From Epiperipatus broadwayi (Eukaryota > Onychophora > Udeonychophora > Euonychophora > Peripatidae): a DNA stretch of 64,000 nt. A program made the position numbers and the translations under genes. Shown here one piece after another: positions 12,900-26,689 of the stretch (positions are counted from its first letter, which is position 1; every line of letters begins with the position of its first letter). The notes beneath the pieces were generated by a model. That model ran no database searches and had not been told where the DNA came from. It saw only the letters and a program-made list of their open reading frames with translations. The stretch is from the NCBI GenBank assembly GCA_028023455.1, contig JAQFVV010012435.1, forward strand, positions 3,162,001-3,226,000, given 5' to 3'.

Positions 12900-13170
12900 A
12901 ATTTTAAAGTAATATCTCCAGAACTTTTTACAGCAGTTTTGCAAAAAATATTTTGCAGATTAAAATGGAATGCTGAGGGAGTAAATATTTACATTTTAAA
13001 GAGAATAAAAGTAAACGGAGGTTATTTATGTTGTCTAGATTTTGCAGATGTGTAAAGAGTTTTTGAAAATAACGTATCAGAGCTGTCAATGTTACAAAAG
13101 TTATTGGATGAAAGTAAGGAAATAGAACTAAAGGTAAATGTTAAAAAGAATGAAATAATGTTCAATGGCA
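12900..13170 (+). pseudogene. RTE-type LINE reverse transcriptase fragment
   Basis: Translating from 12912 gives the block that precedes the catalytic box in RTE/BovB-like non-LTR retrotransposons (SPELFTAVLQKIF-x3-KWN). It leads to FAD-V then a stop at 13053-13055, where the family has FADD. After the stop the same frame continues with the typical following segment (ENN-x-SELSMLQKLL, then KVNVKKNEIMFN, about 13060-13160). The second catalytic Asp is lost and the copy is truncated at both ends, so it is dead. The LINE at 62.4 kb is a related, longer copy. Confidence 0.75.
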
Positions 13171-16100
13171 ATAAAAAGGTAAAATATTGACCTTACAGGA
13201 TAATATGAGATGGAAAAAGATATATGGAATTGAAAAGTTAGGAAGTGAAATGGAGTATAGAAATAGATGAATTTGTAATGTGACTGCTCTCTGAAGTTGT
13301 TCAAAGGACAACATACTTTTGATAAGTTTATGAATAATGTTATTGCAAAAACAAACAAATGTTTTTTTTTTGTTCAGGAGATTGTGGGACATTTGAGAAT
13401 AACAATGTCAGAATGAATTCTCATCCTGGAACTTGTAATTCTTGAATTCATTACTCTTCAATAGAACTAATGGAAAACAGTTGAATGATTAGTTACTTAG
13501 AAATTCATAAATAATGTAAGGTTCAAGTATTGGAAAGGACAGTTTCAGTCTAGGAACTAAGTCAATCTCTTTAATTATATACTAGCATGTATAACGTTAA
13601 ATAATTATATAGTTAGTTATTCAGAGAGGCATGTGATATTTGAGTAACATGAGGAACTTTAATTTAGGAATCTGTAGTTTTCAAGTTCATCATTTAACCA
13701 ATGTATTTAATTAAGCAAAGTACTAATTGATAAAATAAGTAATTATCAGCTATGAATTATTTATTTTATATTTAATATTTTAGCAATGGATTCATTTCAA
13801 TATATTTTTTAGCTATATAGAAAATATAGAGAAATTGTTGTCTTAAATTTTATTCAGAAAATAATTAATGTCTCTGCAGGTGTTACATTTTAATAAAGAT
13901 TCTACAAATAAAATTAAAAAAAGTTATATTTAAAAAAAAAAATTTTTTTTACTTTTATTGGATTATTTTTTAATCATTTTATTGTAGAAAAACATTTAGA
14001 CAAATGAAACAAATAGAAAAAAAAAACTTTTAAAGTTATATTTCATAGTAAGCCTAATAAAACAACTATTTATAAATTTTATCTAAACATTAACATCATC
14101 AGCCATTCATAAATAAGTTCAGCTATTGTAAATATATAAAGAAACAATATGAAGGTAAAAAAAAACAACAACATCACTTGATGCTCAGGAGCAACCTATA
14201 TTTTTCTTCTCCAGTTACGCCCCCTAGGGTAAGCATAATTAATCAATAGATGCTAAATGGTAGTACTTATTTAGTGCAATTATATCTACATACACAGACT
14301 AGTTTTCTAATCATTGTAAGTGAAAAATTTTTAGGTCACTAAATGAGAATTCATTAAGCACTATTACCTAGAATCTTCTGTATTCTTAAGCTTACAATAG
14401 GTGGTAGCACTGGAGAAGCAAAAATTAAGAAATAGGATAATTACTAGTTTTGAAATAGCCACATGGATCAATCAATGAAGCACCATTATATTCTCATACT
14501 GGTCTTGAAGCTGGCTTATTGTTACATTTTTCTGCATTCAAATTTATAGAGACAAAGAAAGGTGGGTACATAAAAATTATAAGTATTTCCAGTTGTAAAT
14601 ATGAACTTTGGCTTATTAACTTAATAATTAATTATTATTTCTGACCTAATTATATAAACACTGACTTCATTTACATAGATGCACATAGTATAGTGTGTAC
14701 ATTTCTAAATAAATTTTAAAAAATTTGGGTATTGTTGTTGTCTAATACATTTAAAGCTTAAATAATATTTATTTATTCATGAATATATATAAATTTTATT
14801 TGCAGAACTAAATTTTATGAAGAAATCAAATACACATTTAAGGCATTTATTAACACAAAAAAAGATATCCAATTCATTTCAGTGCTACAGAAACATATAT
14901 GACAATAGTCAGAGAATATATAGTTGTTGCACTAATGATGTGATATACTAAGGAATAGCCTGAAGGTTAAAAAATTATAAATTTTAGGATTGAATTAATT
15001 ATAGTAATCATCATCATTATCTGTGTGTCATCTGATGAGTATAAGCAGGAAAGATTCTAAGGATGTATCCTGTCTCTGTAACCAAGATTATTTATCAAGA
15101 TTTCCTTTATATGTTTCCAAGTTTTAGGCTAACTCTCCATAAACTCAAAAATTAACACTGACCAAATGAAGGATCACATCAACTGTTCTTGGATAAAATT
15201 CCATAGCATTTGTAATATGATGTGGCATTGTTAATATAATGAACTGATTTCTAATAATGTTTAAAAACTAATAATCATCAAAATAATTTAATTACAGATT
15301 AGCAATAAAATTTTTTTACAGTATTTTATATGATCTTGTTTTAAATGATTACCATAAATAAGTACCAAATATCATTAACACATATAAGATATAATTTCAA
15401 ATTTCAATTACCATTAAAATGATAACCTAGTTATTTAATTACATTTACATAAATACTCAAAATAAAGTATAGTCTACCAGTATTTTTCCCTTGTAAATCT
15501 TGATAAACTTACAAATACACTTTAATTCCATTGAAATCTTCATAAAAGTAGAATTCAATAATGTGGTCATCTTTGGATGTGATCTTTTTATAAAACAGTA
15601 TCACTAAAACTAATGATAAATCCAATGAGCCAGCCTTTTGATTTTATCCCTTACAAAACTGTATCCTCACTACTTATGTATTTTGGTTCTTAATTACACA
15701 TAATTCTTCAACTATACTTACAAACAAAACCGCATAAATAGTGCCTCTTATATAAATAAGTTTGAAAACAAAAAATATATCATCAATACTCATTATCACA
15801 ATGATTTAAATCTTCACACAAGGCAATGCTGAAATGTATCTGATATAACGAAACTTTTTATTTTCTTTATTTGAAACTAAACTGAGTAATGTGCAGTCTT
15901 TTATTTTAGCTTTTAGACATTTCTCATATATTTTTACATTCTTCTCTATGTGTACACACACTGTATCCGACTAATGGATGTATGGCTATTTGGCTATTGA
16001 GTTTTTTTAGCTTAACCTAAATAAATCTTAAAATTGTATTTCGGCCTAAAATATTATCATTACGTCATTTATTTAAAATAATACCTTTTAGATACTATTG

Positions 16101-16290
16101 AATATTAATTTTCTATATGTAAAAGAAGACAACCTACAAAGCAAATTTCATTATTGTTAAATTAATACCAAACTTAAAAGAAATATTAATTAAAAAAATA
16201 AACAGTTTGTTTTCTAATCTCTTTTAATTATTAAAATAAATTAAACTACATATCAAATTCTATTAAATATTTGAAAAGAAGTCATTTACC
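13171..16290. other. AT-rich DNA, nothing recognised
   Basis: No coding region, no inverted repeat and no shared family was recognised. The overlapping open frames at 13128-13392 are antisense to the LINE fragment or chance. A CTGATGA at about 15030 was examined as a hammerhead core and rejected. Confidence 0.45.
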
Positions 16291-16301
16291 TTTATATATA
16301 T

Positions 16302-17653
16302 TGTAACGTTTATTTATATATGTTACAAATATATTGGCATTGGGTAAAAAAAAAAAACTAAAAGATAAAAGCGGATTTAAAATTTTGTTGAGTAATTTTT
16401 TTTTAAAAAAAAAAAAACGTACAATGAGGGTTGAATTATTCTTCTTATTTTTTTTTATGTGATTAGTAATAACAGTAATTGGAGAGAACAAAAGAATTCC
16501 AAAAGCAAGTAAAAAAAGATAAGCTGAAAGTAGAAATACTCAAATTAATTAAAGATGGCCGAAAACTTGAAGAAAATAAAGACCTTATTACATAAAATTT
16601 ATAAAGACTGGATAAGATTAAAAAGGCATGGTACTAGCATGCACAGAAGTCCTGAAAACTGGATATAAAAGGAGGGATCCGGTTGAAGGACGTCTTGTTC
16701 GTTTGTTTCTCTAGTTGGTCTTGGATAACATTGATATATCCAAGATCGCTCTTCGCTGAAGGAATTCGGCATGTTGCAGTGAACCGGAGCTTCTGAAGAC
16801 ATCGGACCTAATGATGTACACCAGGAAAAGCCTTCGTGACTGACTGGGGAAATGGACCACAAGATCAAGCATAACCAAAAGCCGACTCATTATAACCAAA
16901 AACTATGCATAGTTATCTACTACTGAATTCATGAAACTTACCGGTAAGAATAATTATCCTGATTGTGACAAAGTTAACTATTTAAAACTACTCGTAAAAT
17001 ATACGTATAAAAGATCCCGATAGTGACTTTAATTTTTCTATATGAGAGACTCTTATTTAACCAAGAATTTTGTTTATTTTAACTGATATTTATATTTTCT
17101 GGATATTTCCCACCTGAATTAAAGTGTTCTCTCCAAGGTATTAATTAGCTACTTAACATGAAGTATTTTAGTTTGTCAAAATTAAAAATATTTCTAATAT
17201 CAATTCTCATTTGTGCATTATTAATAATAGTTATTATTTTTATTATTAAATTTATTTTTAGTGTAATAAGATTTAACGTAAGTTACCTTTGCCAATATGT
17301 TTCAATACGCCAGGACTAATAATCGTAAAATCATTAATTCTCATTACGGTAGAATTACCCCCCTTAAAAAAAATATATAATAAAAATCTTTTATTTTTTT
17401 GTTTTCAACTGCGAGAGGTGCTGGCGACATATTTCAGCGGTTCTTAGGAATTCTGGCGCCCATAGTAAATAAAATTAAAAGTTGATTTTGTCAATAGCAC
17501 AATTCGTAACAATTAATAGGCTGAAGTTGATCAGGAAAAATAGCTGTGTTTTTAGAATAGAAATACAACTTTTTTTTTTTTTTTGATACAGCTTGATCAA
17601 CTCACGCTCAAATATAAATTTGAGGCGTATAGTGGCCTAGCAAAATCGTTACA
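16302..17653 (+). repeat. 5' LTR of element 2
   Basis: Length 1352 bases. A TATAAAA box lies at 16664-16670, followed by a pyrimidine-rich stretch about 30 bases later where transcription could start. The open frames at 16282-16491, 16599-16868 and 16711-16899 are antisense and not real genes. Confidence 0.85.
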
Positions 17654-18378
17654 ATGGCGACCCAACTCGGGCTTCGATTTAACAACTACAACCTGAGATG
17701 AGTTGTAATGATAAAGAACATTACAATGATGACTCAAAGAAACTCACAGCCGGAAAATAAATATGATTTTTTTGAAAAAAAAAAAATTATAAAAAAAAAA
17801 AACTAACTAATTAAACCCTGATTATTAAAATATGAAAGAAGATATTTTTAATATGACTTCAGAAAGAAAAAAATATATGTATATTTTTTTATATAGTCTA
17901 AAAACACGACAGGCTGATGAGACGTAAGTCACAATATTTGACCGGGTAGGCAGTTACTGAAGGGGAATAACATGCCCCGAGTCCTTATCCGCAGTATATG
18001 AACATAAGACCGTCTTTAAATGCCGTCAGACTATTTCTAGCAGAGATCCCAATAAAGGGAAGGCAGATCAAGTTGGACCAAGTTGCCACGAGCCTGTAAG
18101 ACTCAGAACGATGAGCAACGCTCGTTTGTGCTTATAACTGGGCTTCTTATCATTAATATACACTAAAGCGGATAGGACACAGATGAATGTTGAAATATTT
18201 TCCATTCCCGCCGTGTTAGACCTAAAAGTGGGCGTTAAAGCCGAACGTCGCGTGAATGAGTCTACACAATATATCAGCATGCTACTACAGAAAAAAAATG
18301 CGAATATGAATTTAAAAACTTAAGAATAAAATTAGTGTAAACCCCTATTTTATTCTCATCTCCTGGCACTGGTGGTAT
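17654..18378 (+). other. Internal region of element 2
   Basis: Begins with the primer-binding site. It has two A-rich stretches (17775-17810, 17860-17895) and a higher-GC block (17910-18290) without a coding frame of recognisable family. The frame at 18068-18280 (minus) shows no motif. CTGATGAG at 17914-17921 is followed by a small hairpin but lacks GAAA, so it is not called a ribozyme. Confidence 0.6.
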
Positions 18379-19644
18379 TGTAACGTTTATTTATATACGT
18401 TACAAATATATTGGCATTGGGTAAAAAAAAAATAAAAGTAAGCGGATTTAAAATTTGTTGAGTAATTTTTTTTAAAAAAAACTACAATGAGTTGAATTAT
18501 TCTTCATTTTTTTAGTGTTAGTAATAACAGAATTGGAAGAACAAAGTTCCAAAGCAAGTAAAAAGTAAGCTGAAAGTAGAAATACTCAAATTAATTAAAG
18601 AGGGTGAAAACGAAGAAATAAAGACTTTATTACATAAAATTTTAAGCTGGATAAGTTAAAGCTACTAGCCGAGTCCTGAAAACTGGATATAAAAGGAGGG
18701 TCGGTTGAAGGCTCTGTTCGTTTGTTTCTCTAGTTGGTCTTGGATAACATTGATATATCCAAGATCGTCTTCCTGAAGGAATTCGGCATGTCGCAGTGAA
18801 CCGGAGCTTCTGAAACATGGACTAATGATGTACACCAAGAAAAGCCTTCGTGACCGACTGGGAAATGGACCACAAGATCAAGCAATAACCAAAAGCCGAG
18901 CTCATTATAACCAAAAACTATGCATAGTTATCTACTACTGAATTCATGAAACTTACCGGTAAGAATAATTATCCTGATTGTCACAAAGTTAACTATTTAA
19001 AACTACTCGTAAAAATATACGTATAAAAGAATCGATAGTGACTTTAATTTTTCTATATGAGAGACTCTTATTTAACCAAGAACTTTTGTTTATTTTAACT
19101 GATATTTATATTTTCTGGATATTTCCCACCTGAATTAAATGTGTTCTCTCCAAGGTATTAATTAGCTACTTAACATGAAGTATTTTAGTTTGTCAAAATT
19201 AAAAATATTTCTAATATCAATTCTCATTTGTGCGTTATTAATAATAGTTATTATTTTTTATTATTAAATTTATTTTTAGTGTAATAAGATTTAAACTAAG
19301 TTACCTTTGCAATATGTTTCAATCCCCAGGACTAATAATTGTAAAAATCATTAATTCTCATTACGGTAGAATTATCTCCTTAAAAAAAAATATAATAAAA
19401 ATTTTTTATTTTTTTTGTTTTATAACTAGGAAGGTGTGGGAATATTTCAGGGATTCTTAGGAATTCTGTCATAGTAAATAAAATTAAAAGTTGATTTTGT
19501 CAATAGAAATGTAAAATTAATAGGGAAGTTGATCAGGAAAATAGCTGTGTTTTTAGAATAGAAATACAACTTTCTTTTTCTTTGATAAGCTTGATAACTC
19601 ATAAATATAAATTTGAGGCGATAGTGGCTAATATGAAAACTACA
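18379..19644 (+). repeat. 3' LTR of element 2
   Basis: Collinear with 16302-17653 and 86 bases shorter through scattered 1-10 base gaps. The TATAAAA box is kept at 18688-18694. The end reads ACTACA instead of CGTTACA. The minus-strand frame at 19447-19692 crosses the LTR end and is not a gene. Confidence 0.85.
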
Positions 19645-19689
19645 ATATATATGATATAAAGGGTGTCTCTTAACACTGATACACTTGAA

Positions 19690-19990
19690 CACATATATGT
19701 CGAAAAGATAAATAATAACTAATATACGTATTTCATGCTAAACCAGCAATCATCAGTTGGTCCAAATTATCATCTCTACACATATATGCAATAAGTGTTC
19801 AGATTTATTAAGATAGACAATCTTCATACTTTAATGGACAGGCTTCAACCCACTCCACACTCCAACTCTTCAACCGTCCATCCATTTAAAAATCTGATGA
19901 TGGAACGCTCAAAGGCCACCCTGAGGCCGAGATTTTCGTCACACCCATGTTGACCTAAAGTCAATCTGACCCTTCGTGTACAGGACATAA
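19690..19990 (-). mobile_element. Ribozyme repeat family 1, single arm
   Basis: Shares the family-1 phrases seen near 27.8, 35.0, 60.8 and 63.3 kb (cacttgaacacatatatgt, catctctacacatatat, tattaagatagacaatcttc). Only one arm is present, carrying a hammerhead-like core on the minus strand (19707-19773). The right part, 19860-19990, is higher in GC and has no match elsewhere in the window. Confidence 0.7.
19707..19773 (-). ncRNA. Hammerhead ribozyme, family 1, near-intact
   Basis: Reading the minus strand: CTGATGA (19756-19750), stem II TGCT/AGCA with loop GGTTT, GAAA (19734-19731), then ATACGTAT and the site GTA-TA. The predicted cut is after the A at 19723. Stem I inner strand ACCAA faces TTAGT (one mismatch), with an outer helix between GATAATT and the downstream ATTATTTATC. 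Stem III is only the self-complementary ATACGTAT, as in the minimal type I hammerheads described in Penelope-like elements, which work best as dimers. Activity is inferred. Confidence 0.6.
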
Positions 19991-20259
19991 TTCATTTAAT
20001 ATATATATACGTTAGAATAACGAATTTATAGTAATTTTTAATTCAAAAAAGTAATAACATTATTTACACAAAGATATATATTAATGAGGTCAGAACAAAT
20101 ATTTTCGAAACTTTTAAAAATAATAACTATCAATTTTTAAAAACAATGCTAATAAATTATAATATATATTTTTAATAGTTAAAAGAATATTTAAATTCAA
20201 ATAACTTAAATCTATACTGATACTAAAGCACTATTTTTCTTTTGGATTGCAATTCTTAC

Positions 20260-20580
20260 ATATCTTCTTAGGTGTCTGAAAATTTCAGATTTTCCACTCA
20301 ATAGATAACTTTTAGTTAAATGCTGGCTTTGGGTTGGTATTTTTAGATCTAGTGTCTGAACCTATCCTGGAACCTCTCTAAGGAGTGCCAAAGCACGAAA
20401 CCATGGTCAGGAGTTTGCAGGGTGGGGGGGTTCCTGACAGAGATATTTTAAATGCTTTCTCTGGCTAAGCATTTAACACAAAGCTTGTTGAGAAATTGGC
20501 AATCCTCATTGTTTATAACTTACAAGCTTAAGATAATAGGGTCATGTGATCTATGACTCCTATTTTGACTCTTTAAATAA
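20260..20580. repeat. Diverged family-3 dispersed repeat
   Basis: Phrases tgtctgaaaatttcagattttcc, agcttgttgagaaattgg and ataggg-tcatgtgat resemble the family-3 foldback at 42291-42813. The ribozyme region is not recognisable; the centre holds a G run (20423-20430). Confidence 0.45.
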
Positions 20581-21339
20581 TTCATGTTTTAGTGTTATCA
20601 TTTTGTACATGTTTATTATGAAAACAAAGCTAGAATTTCCATTTATAAGTTCATCCCAAGCAGAATTTAATTTTTTTTCCTTTTCTTACCATTTTTCTTC
20701 TTATTATTATTTTCTTCAAATAAATGCTTGCTGACTAAGCACAAACTGTTTTGAATAATGTATTTCAGTTGCAAATAAGAATTCTGAAGTTAGATTTCAA
20801 AAAGTTGGTAAAGTTCCCATGCCTTTAGATTCTGAAAGTCATATTGCTGCTTCTGTAGTGTTCAACTGCAATCTTTTACTAAGGATATATATATATTATA
20901 AGGGTCTGGGTGAAGATTGGAGCTAGAAGCTTTACCATATCTGCCATATGCAGGGTGCCACTAGGCCATTTGAACCTAAAAAATTTACAGAGTAGGCAGA
21001 TACATGCTATTAAAGATCCATCTTTTATTTATTAAGACCATCAGCCCTGACCACTAGCTCATGGAGTAGCAGAGGTTTTAAACATATTTATTAAAATATA
21101 TTTTTAATAAAGATTAAAAAAATAAACTAGATCACTGCCAGTACTAATAACACAACATATTTTATTAACACACATTTAAAATTGAGGAATAAAATTTATA
21201 TTTAGATTATAACATTAATTTTTAAATTTAAATTACTATTTTAAATAGACCACACAGATGGACATTTTAATAATATTTTACTTTAGCATGTTGAGTATAG
21301 ATAGGCTACATAGATTTCTCACTTAAAAAAAAAAATTAT

Positions 21340-21800
21340 CAAAACACTGATTCAATCTCGGACTAAAAGTTCGTAGCCAAACCAACACCTGCTTCCAGAT
21401 ATATAGTCGCAATCAATGCACTATGAAGATGCTATCATAAAACCACACTGACAGTAATGTGCATCTGACAGTGTGATATTACTTGAAGGACACGATCCTC
21501 ATCCAGTACAGGGATATGCATCTGTCTGGCGAAGGAATCATGTATATAAATTAATTAAAGAAGAATGCTATGTTTGGACAAGAGCGGTCTATCTGCCAAC
21601 TTATAATCCATGTCCATAGATCTAGAAGAGATCAATGGTGCAGAAAATATATCTGCGACCATTGCAATGATATGACTGCCTCTTTGGAGTCATGCATTCA
21701 GTTGGAAACATTGCCTTGTATGCTAAACGCGCTTCACATTACATTGATATAAACACACCCATATATCTCTTCACAAGCATCGTCCTAACTATGAAACAAA
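21340..21800. other. Higher-GC unknown segment
   Basis: This block is visibly richer in G and C than its surroundings and has a 60-codon open frame (21570-21752) with five cysteines. I recognise no family. It shares nothing obvious with other parts of the window. It could be an unidentified mobile element, an old exon or a chance island. Confidence 0.3.
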
Positions 21801-22831
21801 TTGCCTGAAATTAACCCTTTAAAATAAACATAAACAAATTTAAACATAGTTATTAATTTTTATCAATGCAGCTATCTACACTGAACTTTAATTTGATACA
21901 TTTTAATTAACACATAACACACACAAAAAAGAAATGGAAATGATTGCTTAAACAGATGCATAAAAAATTACTAATAATTGATTTTGAATTCTTTAGACCA
22001 GATAAAAGTTCTTATTTTCAACTAGTAATTGCAAATTTAGGAAAAGTTATTTTTAGATAAAACACAAAGAGTTGATACTTTATGGATTGAGCAGATTTAG
22101 AGGTCCATTTTCAAGATCACTTTCATAGATTGTTTGTCCTTCTTTGAAAATGAAGCCGCTACATTGATTCATAACTGTCATTGGGAGATCTCAGCTGGTT
22201 GTCTGGAAATTAAATTTATTGCAGACTTCTACATAGTTAAATCTGCAATATAGCTAGTTATTATGGTATATTAATAGTCAGCTTTAGGATAATAACAATT
22301 ATAATCCTTCCTACTCAATTCAAAAATTTGGGGTTTTATACTTTTATTAGCCTCTTATCATCAAATCTTCGAATTCAACAAGCAAGATGTCACTAATACT
22401 CTTGTGTTTCATTTACGGTCCGTGCTGTCATTTTGTGCTTGCATTGGTCATTTAATTTTTTTTTATTATCTTATCTGACCATTTAATTATTCGAGTGCCC
22501 CAAGGGCTAGTGTGCTTTAGAACAATCATTTAATTAATAAAACAATCATTTCCATTTTCTAAGATTATAGAAATCAACACTATTTCTATTTTCAAAAATA
22601 TCAAATCTTTACATCTTTACTTTTTTACAAAAAAAAAAAAAATACTTTCAAATACTTTTATTTTTAAAATAGTTTTTAAAGTTTCCCATCTGTGTGATAT
22701 ATATATATGTTAAACAACTTTTAATTTTCAGTTTTTAAGTTAAGTTTTTTTTTTTTTTTAATAAATCAATTTTTATTTATGATCTTTTTATTTTAAGTTT
22801 AAAATAATGTAATTGCATATTATATACCGTT

Positions 22832-22835
<4 letters not shown>

Positions 22836-22892
<57 letters not shown>
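22836..22892. repeat. (AT)n tract
   Basis: Uninterrupted alternating AT, directly joined to the perfect hairpin at 22891-22951. Confidence 0.95.
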
Positions 22893-22895
<3 letters not shown>

Positions 22896-22951
22896 GCATT
22901 AAATCACCCCACATGTTTAAGAAATCAATGTGGGGTGATTTAATGCTTAAT
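22891..22951. repeat. Perfect 23-bp inverted repeat (hairpin)
   Basis: Arms 22891-22913 and 22929-22951 are perfect reverse complements (core caccccaca / tgtggggtg) around a 15-base loop. The arms contain a GC-rich block unusual for this DNA. The right end is followed by AT-rich sequence, the left by (AT)n. It could be a small foldback element or a hairpin RNA gene. Confidence 0.85.
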
Positions 22952-24119
22952 ATTTGTATATTTATTTTAGTATAGTGTTATGCACTGGGATTATATATAT
23001 ATGCTCTGTGATGTCACGTGTGTTTTAATCAAATTCTAGATTATCAAAGGTAAACTAAGTTATATATATATATAATTATAAGCTTCTTAACTAATTATTT
23101 TTGAAGAAAAAACTACAGAGTATAGTTTTATCTATTAATTTTTGAAAAAAAATTGTTTTCCAATTATTCTCATTGTTTATTATTAAACTAAAAATGTAGA
23201 TGCTTTAATTATTATTTTAATATTTATTTTTTAATTTATCTGATTAACTTCTTATGTTATGTTGTAAGTAATGTAAGATTCTACATTCATTCACATATCC
23301 AGTCATACAGTTATGTAATTAAATATACTCTTTTTAATTTTTAAAATTTTCAACTACTAATAATAAAATTAAACTTATTACAATATTTTTTTTCTCATAA
23401 AATATTGTTTTTGCTAGTCCAATTTTACAGTATTTTGAAGCTCCATAATTATTTGAAATCAAACCTTTCATATGTGAATTCACATATATTGATCTGCTAT
23501 ATAAAGAGTATAATTATTTTTTCTTTGATATTTTGGGTTTTCCACAATTATAATGCACAACATTAAAAATGCATTAAGCTGAATGGAAAGCCAAAACATC
23601 AAATAAGGAATAATTATGCACATCCTAAAACCTATCAACATACTTTTCTTTCCTCTCAAGGATATTTATTCAATTAATGTTACATAGCATGTTAATTTGG
23701 TGAATAATAATACATGATATTGGCTTTATTCCAAATGTGATACATTTTAGAGTTGGTCTTAGTTTTTTAATTTGTTATGATTCACCTAGAGAAAGATTTG
23801 GCAGATTCAGTTATATTGACCAGAATTTTGTATGCTAGGCTCTTGATTAAGTCTTGAAGTTACAGCTTATGTTTGGTCTCTAGTGGATTGTATTATTTTG
23901 TTGTTGAACAAATTCCACATGTTTGTAAACTTATATGGAAGGGTCATCATTTCATCTCTTTGTTTGATTTTCATCATTGTACTTCTAAAAATTGTTCTTC
24001 ATTTTGATGGAGGTGGATGAAAGTTCAGTGACATCTTACTAGCCACAGGGCCATTTTAAGAAATAAGCTAAGCCATATGAAAGCAAGTTGTTTAGATTGG
24101 ATGCTTTTTAATGATATTA

Positions 24120-24311
24120 TGATGTAATAGTCAATTGGTTTCTTAAACATAAAAGAAGCATTGCCAACCTAGACACCATTTGCCAACTATGCAATGGAGA
24201 AACCTTTGACCACTTAATTAATTCTTGCACAGGACTTAACAAATCAAAAAAATCATCTACAACAACATACTTATGCAAATTTTATTACATATAATCAATG
24301 AAGTTTACAAC

Positions 24312-24315
<4 letters not shown>
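24120..24315 (+). pseudogene. Non-LTR retrotransposon C-terminal fragment
   Basis: In frame from about 24136 the translation carries WFLKHKRSIAN, then CQLC-x6-H-x4-C (24180-24227), the CCHC cluster found after the reverse transcriptase of several non-LTR families. A frame change then leads to ILMQILLHIINEVYNKL (about 24267-24317), matching the end of such proteins. The frame runs directly into (AT)n, which therefore acts as the 3' tail. Stops upstream of 24120 hide any more of the polymerase. Confidence 0.6.

Positions 24316-24402
<87 letters not shown>
24316..24402. repeat. (AT)n tract
   Basis: About 85 bases of uninterrupted AT between the plus-strand LINE end and the minus-strand Penelope end, so two retroelement tails meet here. 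Confidence 0.95.
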
Positions 24403-24404
<2 letters not shown>

Positions 24405-24479
24405 AAATATACATAAACTTATAAATAAATATTAAAAAATAGAGTAATTAAAATTTTTTAAAAAGAACAAAAAATATAA

Positions 24480-24600
24480 ACATCACTTAGAAGCATTTTT
24501 AACTATCCTGATAGTCTTTGTCAACTAATACTTTGAAAGGTCAGCTTTGCCATAATTCTGTGATCTTAACATTTGTTGCCTGCCTATTGATTAAGTCAAA
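24480..24600 (-). pseudogene. Penelope-like element 3' end, second copy
   Basis: Collinear with 3340-3455 with moderate divergence (ttaggagcattttcgattatc against ttagaagcatttttaactat; cataattc-gtgatcttaa in both). On the minus strand it encodes the last codons of the endonuclease protein (INRQATNVKITELWQS-like). The rest of the protein is absent upstream. Confidence 0.8.
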
Positions 24601-24875
24601 ATAAATATATTTATATAAATATAATATATTTATAAAAATTATAACAAACCACAGAAGTATTTTCAAATAATCTTTAAACATTTCCAACTGTCTCTTAAAT
24701 TCAAATATAGTAAAAATTAATTTGCGAAATTATAACATTAGAGATTGTTAGTTGATTATAGATGTTCAATTTCTTCTTATGAAAATTTCTTCTTAATTTT
24801 TTTATTATTATGGTTTCTCGCCTCATGAATAATCTTAGCATTTTCAAAATTAAAATTGAAGTTTACTTATATGAC

Positions 24876-25018
<143 letters not shown>

Positions 25019-25159
25019 TGTAAAATTAAGAGCATGTTAATAGCTCTAAACAAGCTTTTTTTTTTATTTATGATAAATGCTACTACAAGAGAAGGCATTC
25101 AAATCATTTTTATCTTGGATTGTCCCCATCCCCAGACCGGTTTCTGACTTGTTATTATT

Positions 25160-25400
<241 letters not shown>

Positions 25401-25568
25401 ACAAATATATAAATACATAAATGAGTTTAAATGACAAATTATTAATATAATTATGTGCCATATTTCAATAAAAGATAATTAACACATTTAAAAATCTAAA
25501 GTAAAATTAAATATCAGCATATAAACAATTATTATTAAAACATTAATAATAACAAATAAATAAATGGG

Positions 25569-25810
<242 letters not shown>

Positions 25811-26689
25811 GAACAGAAGTTCTTATTAAATCACTAATGACAGTTGGGTTTGTTTAGAAGTGAAATATCTAAAGAAGATTGCTCGGGAAATCAAAATAGT
25901 TATGATAGTAATATAAGTGTATAATGCATTGTAAAAGTGAATAAAAAAGGTGATTAATATTAATATTGGATAAATTGGGCAATGCAATAAAGAAAATTAG
26001 AATTGTAATACTCCATAGATGTAATTAGGAATGGAATTGAACTCAGACATTCAAGCTCTTTTTTGCATCCACTCAAATATTACAATAAATAATAAAAATA
26101 TTATATACAACATTTATGTATATATATATATACATTAAAATAATTATACATAAAAATCTTTTTTGGCACATGGGTTTGTGCCCTTTTCAAATGATAAGCA
26201 TCTATTTTAACATTATTGCAGGTATGATGGCAGTAAAATGACAATAATAATAAAATAAAAGCTGAATAAAACTGAAGAACATTATGATATGGAGATTCGA
26301 TAAAATTTCAAAGAATTGACTATATAACATAATAATATACAGAATAAATAAAACATACCTTATACAATTTATATATACTGCTTTATATAATTTTCCATTC
26401 ATTTTTAATTAACCAGTTATTAACTAAATTTATTGAAGTCTTATAATTGCAAAACTTAGATCTCTTTTCTGCATGATTATAATGTTAGTAATAAGTTCAG
26501 GCATTTATCCAGAAAAGATATTTTTTGTATTAATGCCCAAACATATGAAGTCTTATTAATATCTTTAAAGTAATTTCAGGGTTTAATATTTTTTGTAGCA
26601 TCTATGTCTATATATTAAATAATGAATATATAAAGCAGACTTATTAAAACACCTATTAATTGCATTTTTATGTTTTTTAACTCTTCTAA

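Larger units (their letters stand above)
16302..19644 (+). mobile_element. LTR retrotransposon 2, short and without pol
   Basis: Two direct LTRs (16302-17653 and 18379-19644) flank only about 725 bases. The LTRs start TGTAACG; the 5' copy ends CGTTACA, giving perfect 7-base inverted ends. The primer-binding site TGGCGACCCAACTCGGG starts at 17655, one base after the LTR. Flanking 4-base sequences are ATAT on both sides, the target-site duplication, within an AT-rich site. The internal region (17654-18378) has no gag, pol or long frame, so the element depends on a relative for movement. Orientation is set by the primer-binding site. The two LTRs differ by many small deletions in the 3' copy and few substitutions. 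Confidence 0.85.

Noticed and set aside
15020-15075. CTGATGAGTATAAGCAGGAAAG as a hammerhead
   Set aside because: Box and GAAA occur at a suitable distance, but stem II does not pair and no stem I partner or NUH site fits.
17905-17945. CTGATGAGACGTAAGTC inside LTR element 2 as a retrozyme hammerhead
   Set aside because: A small stem II is possible, but the next bases are ACAA instead of GAAA and no partner for stem I (CCTGTC) lies downstream.
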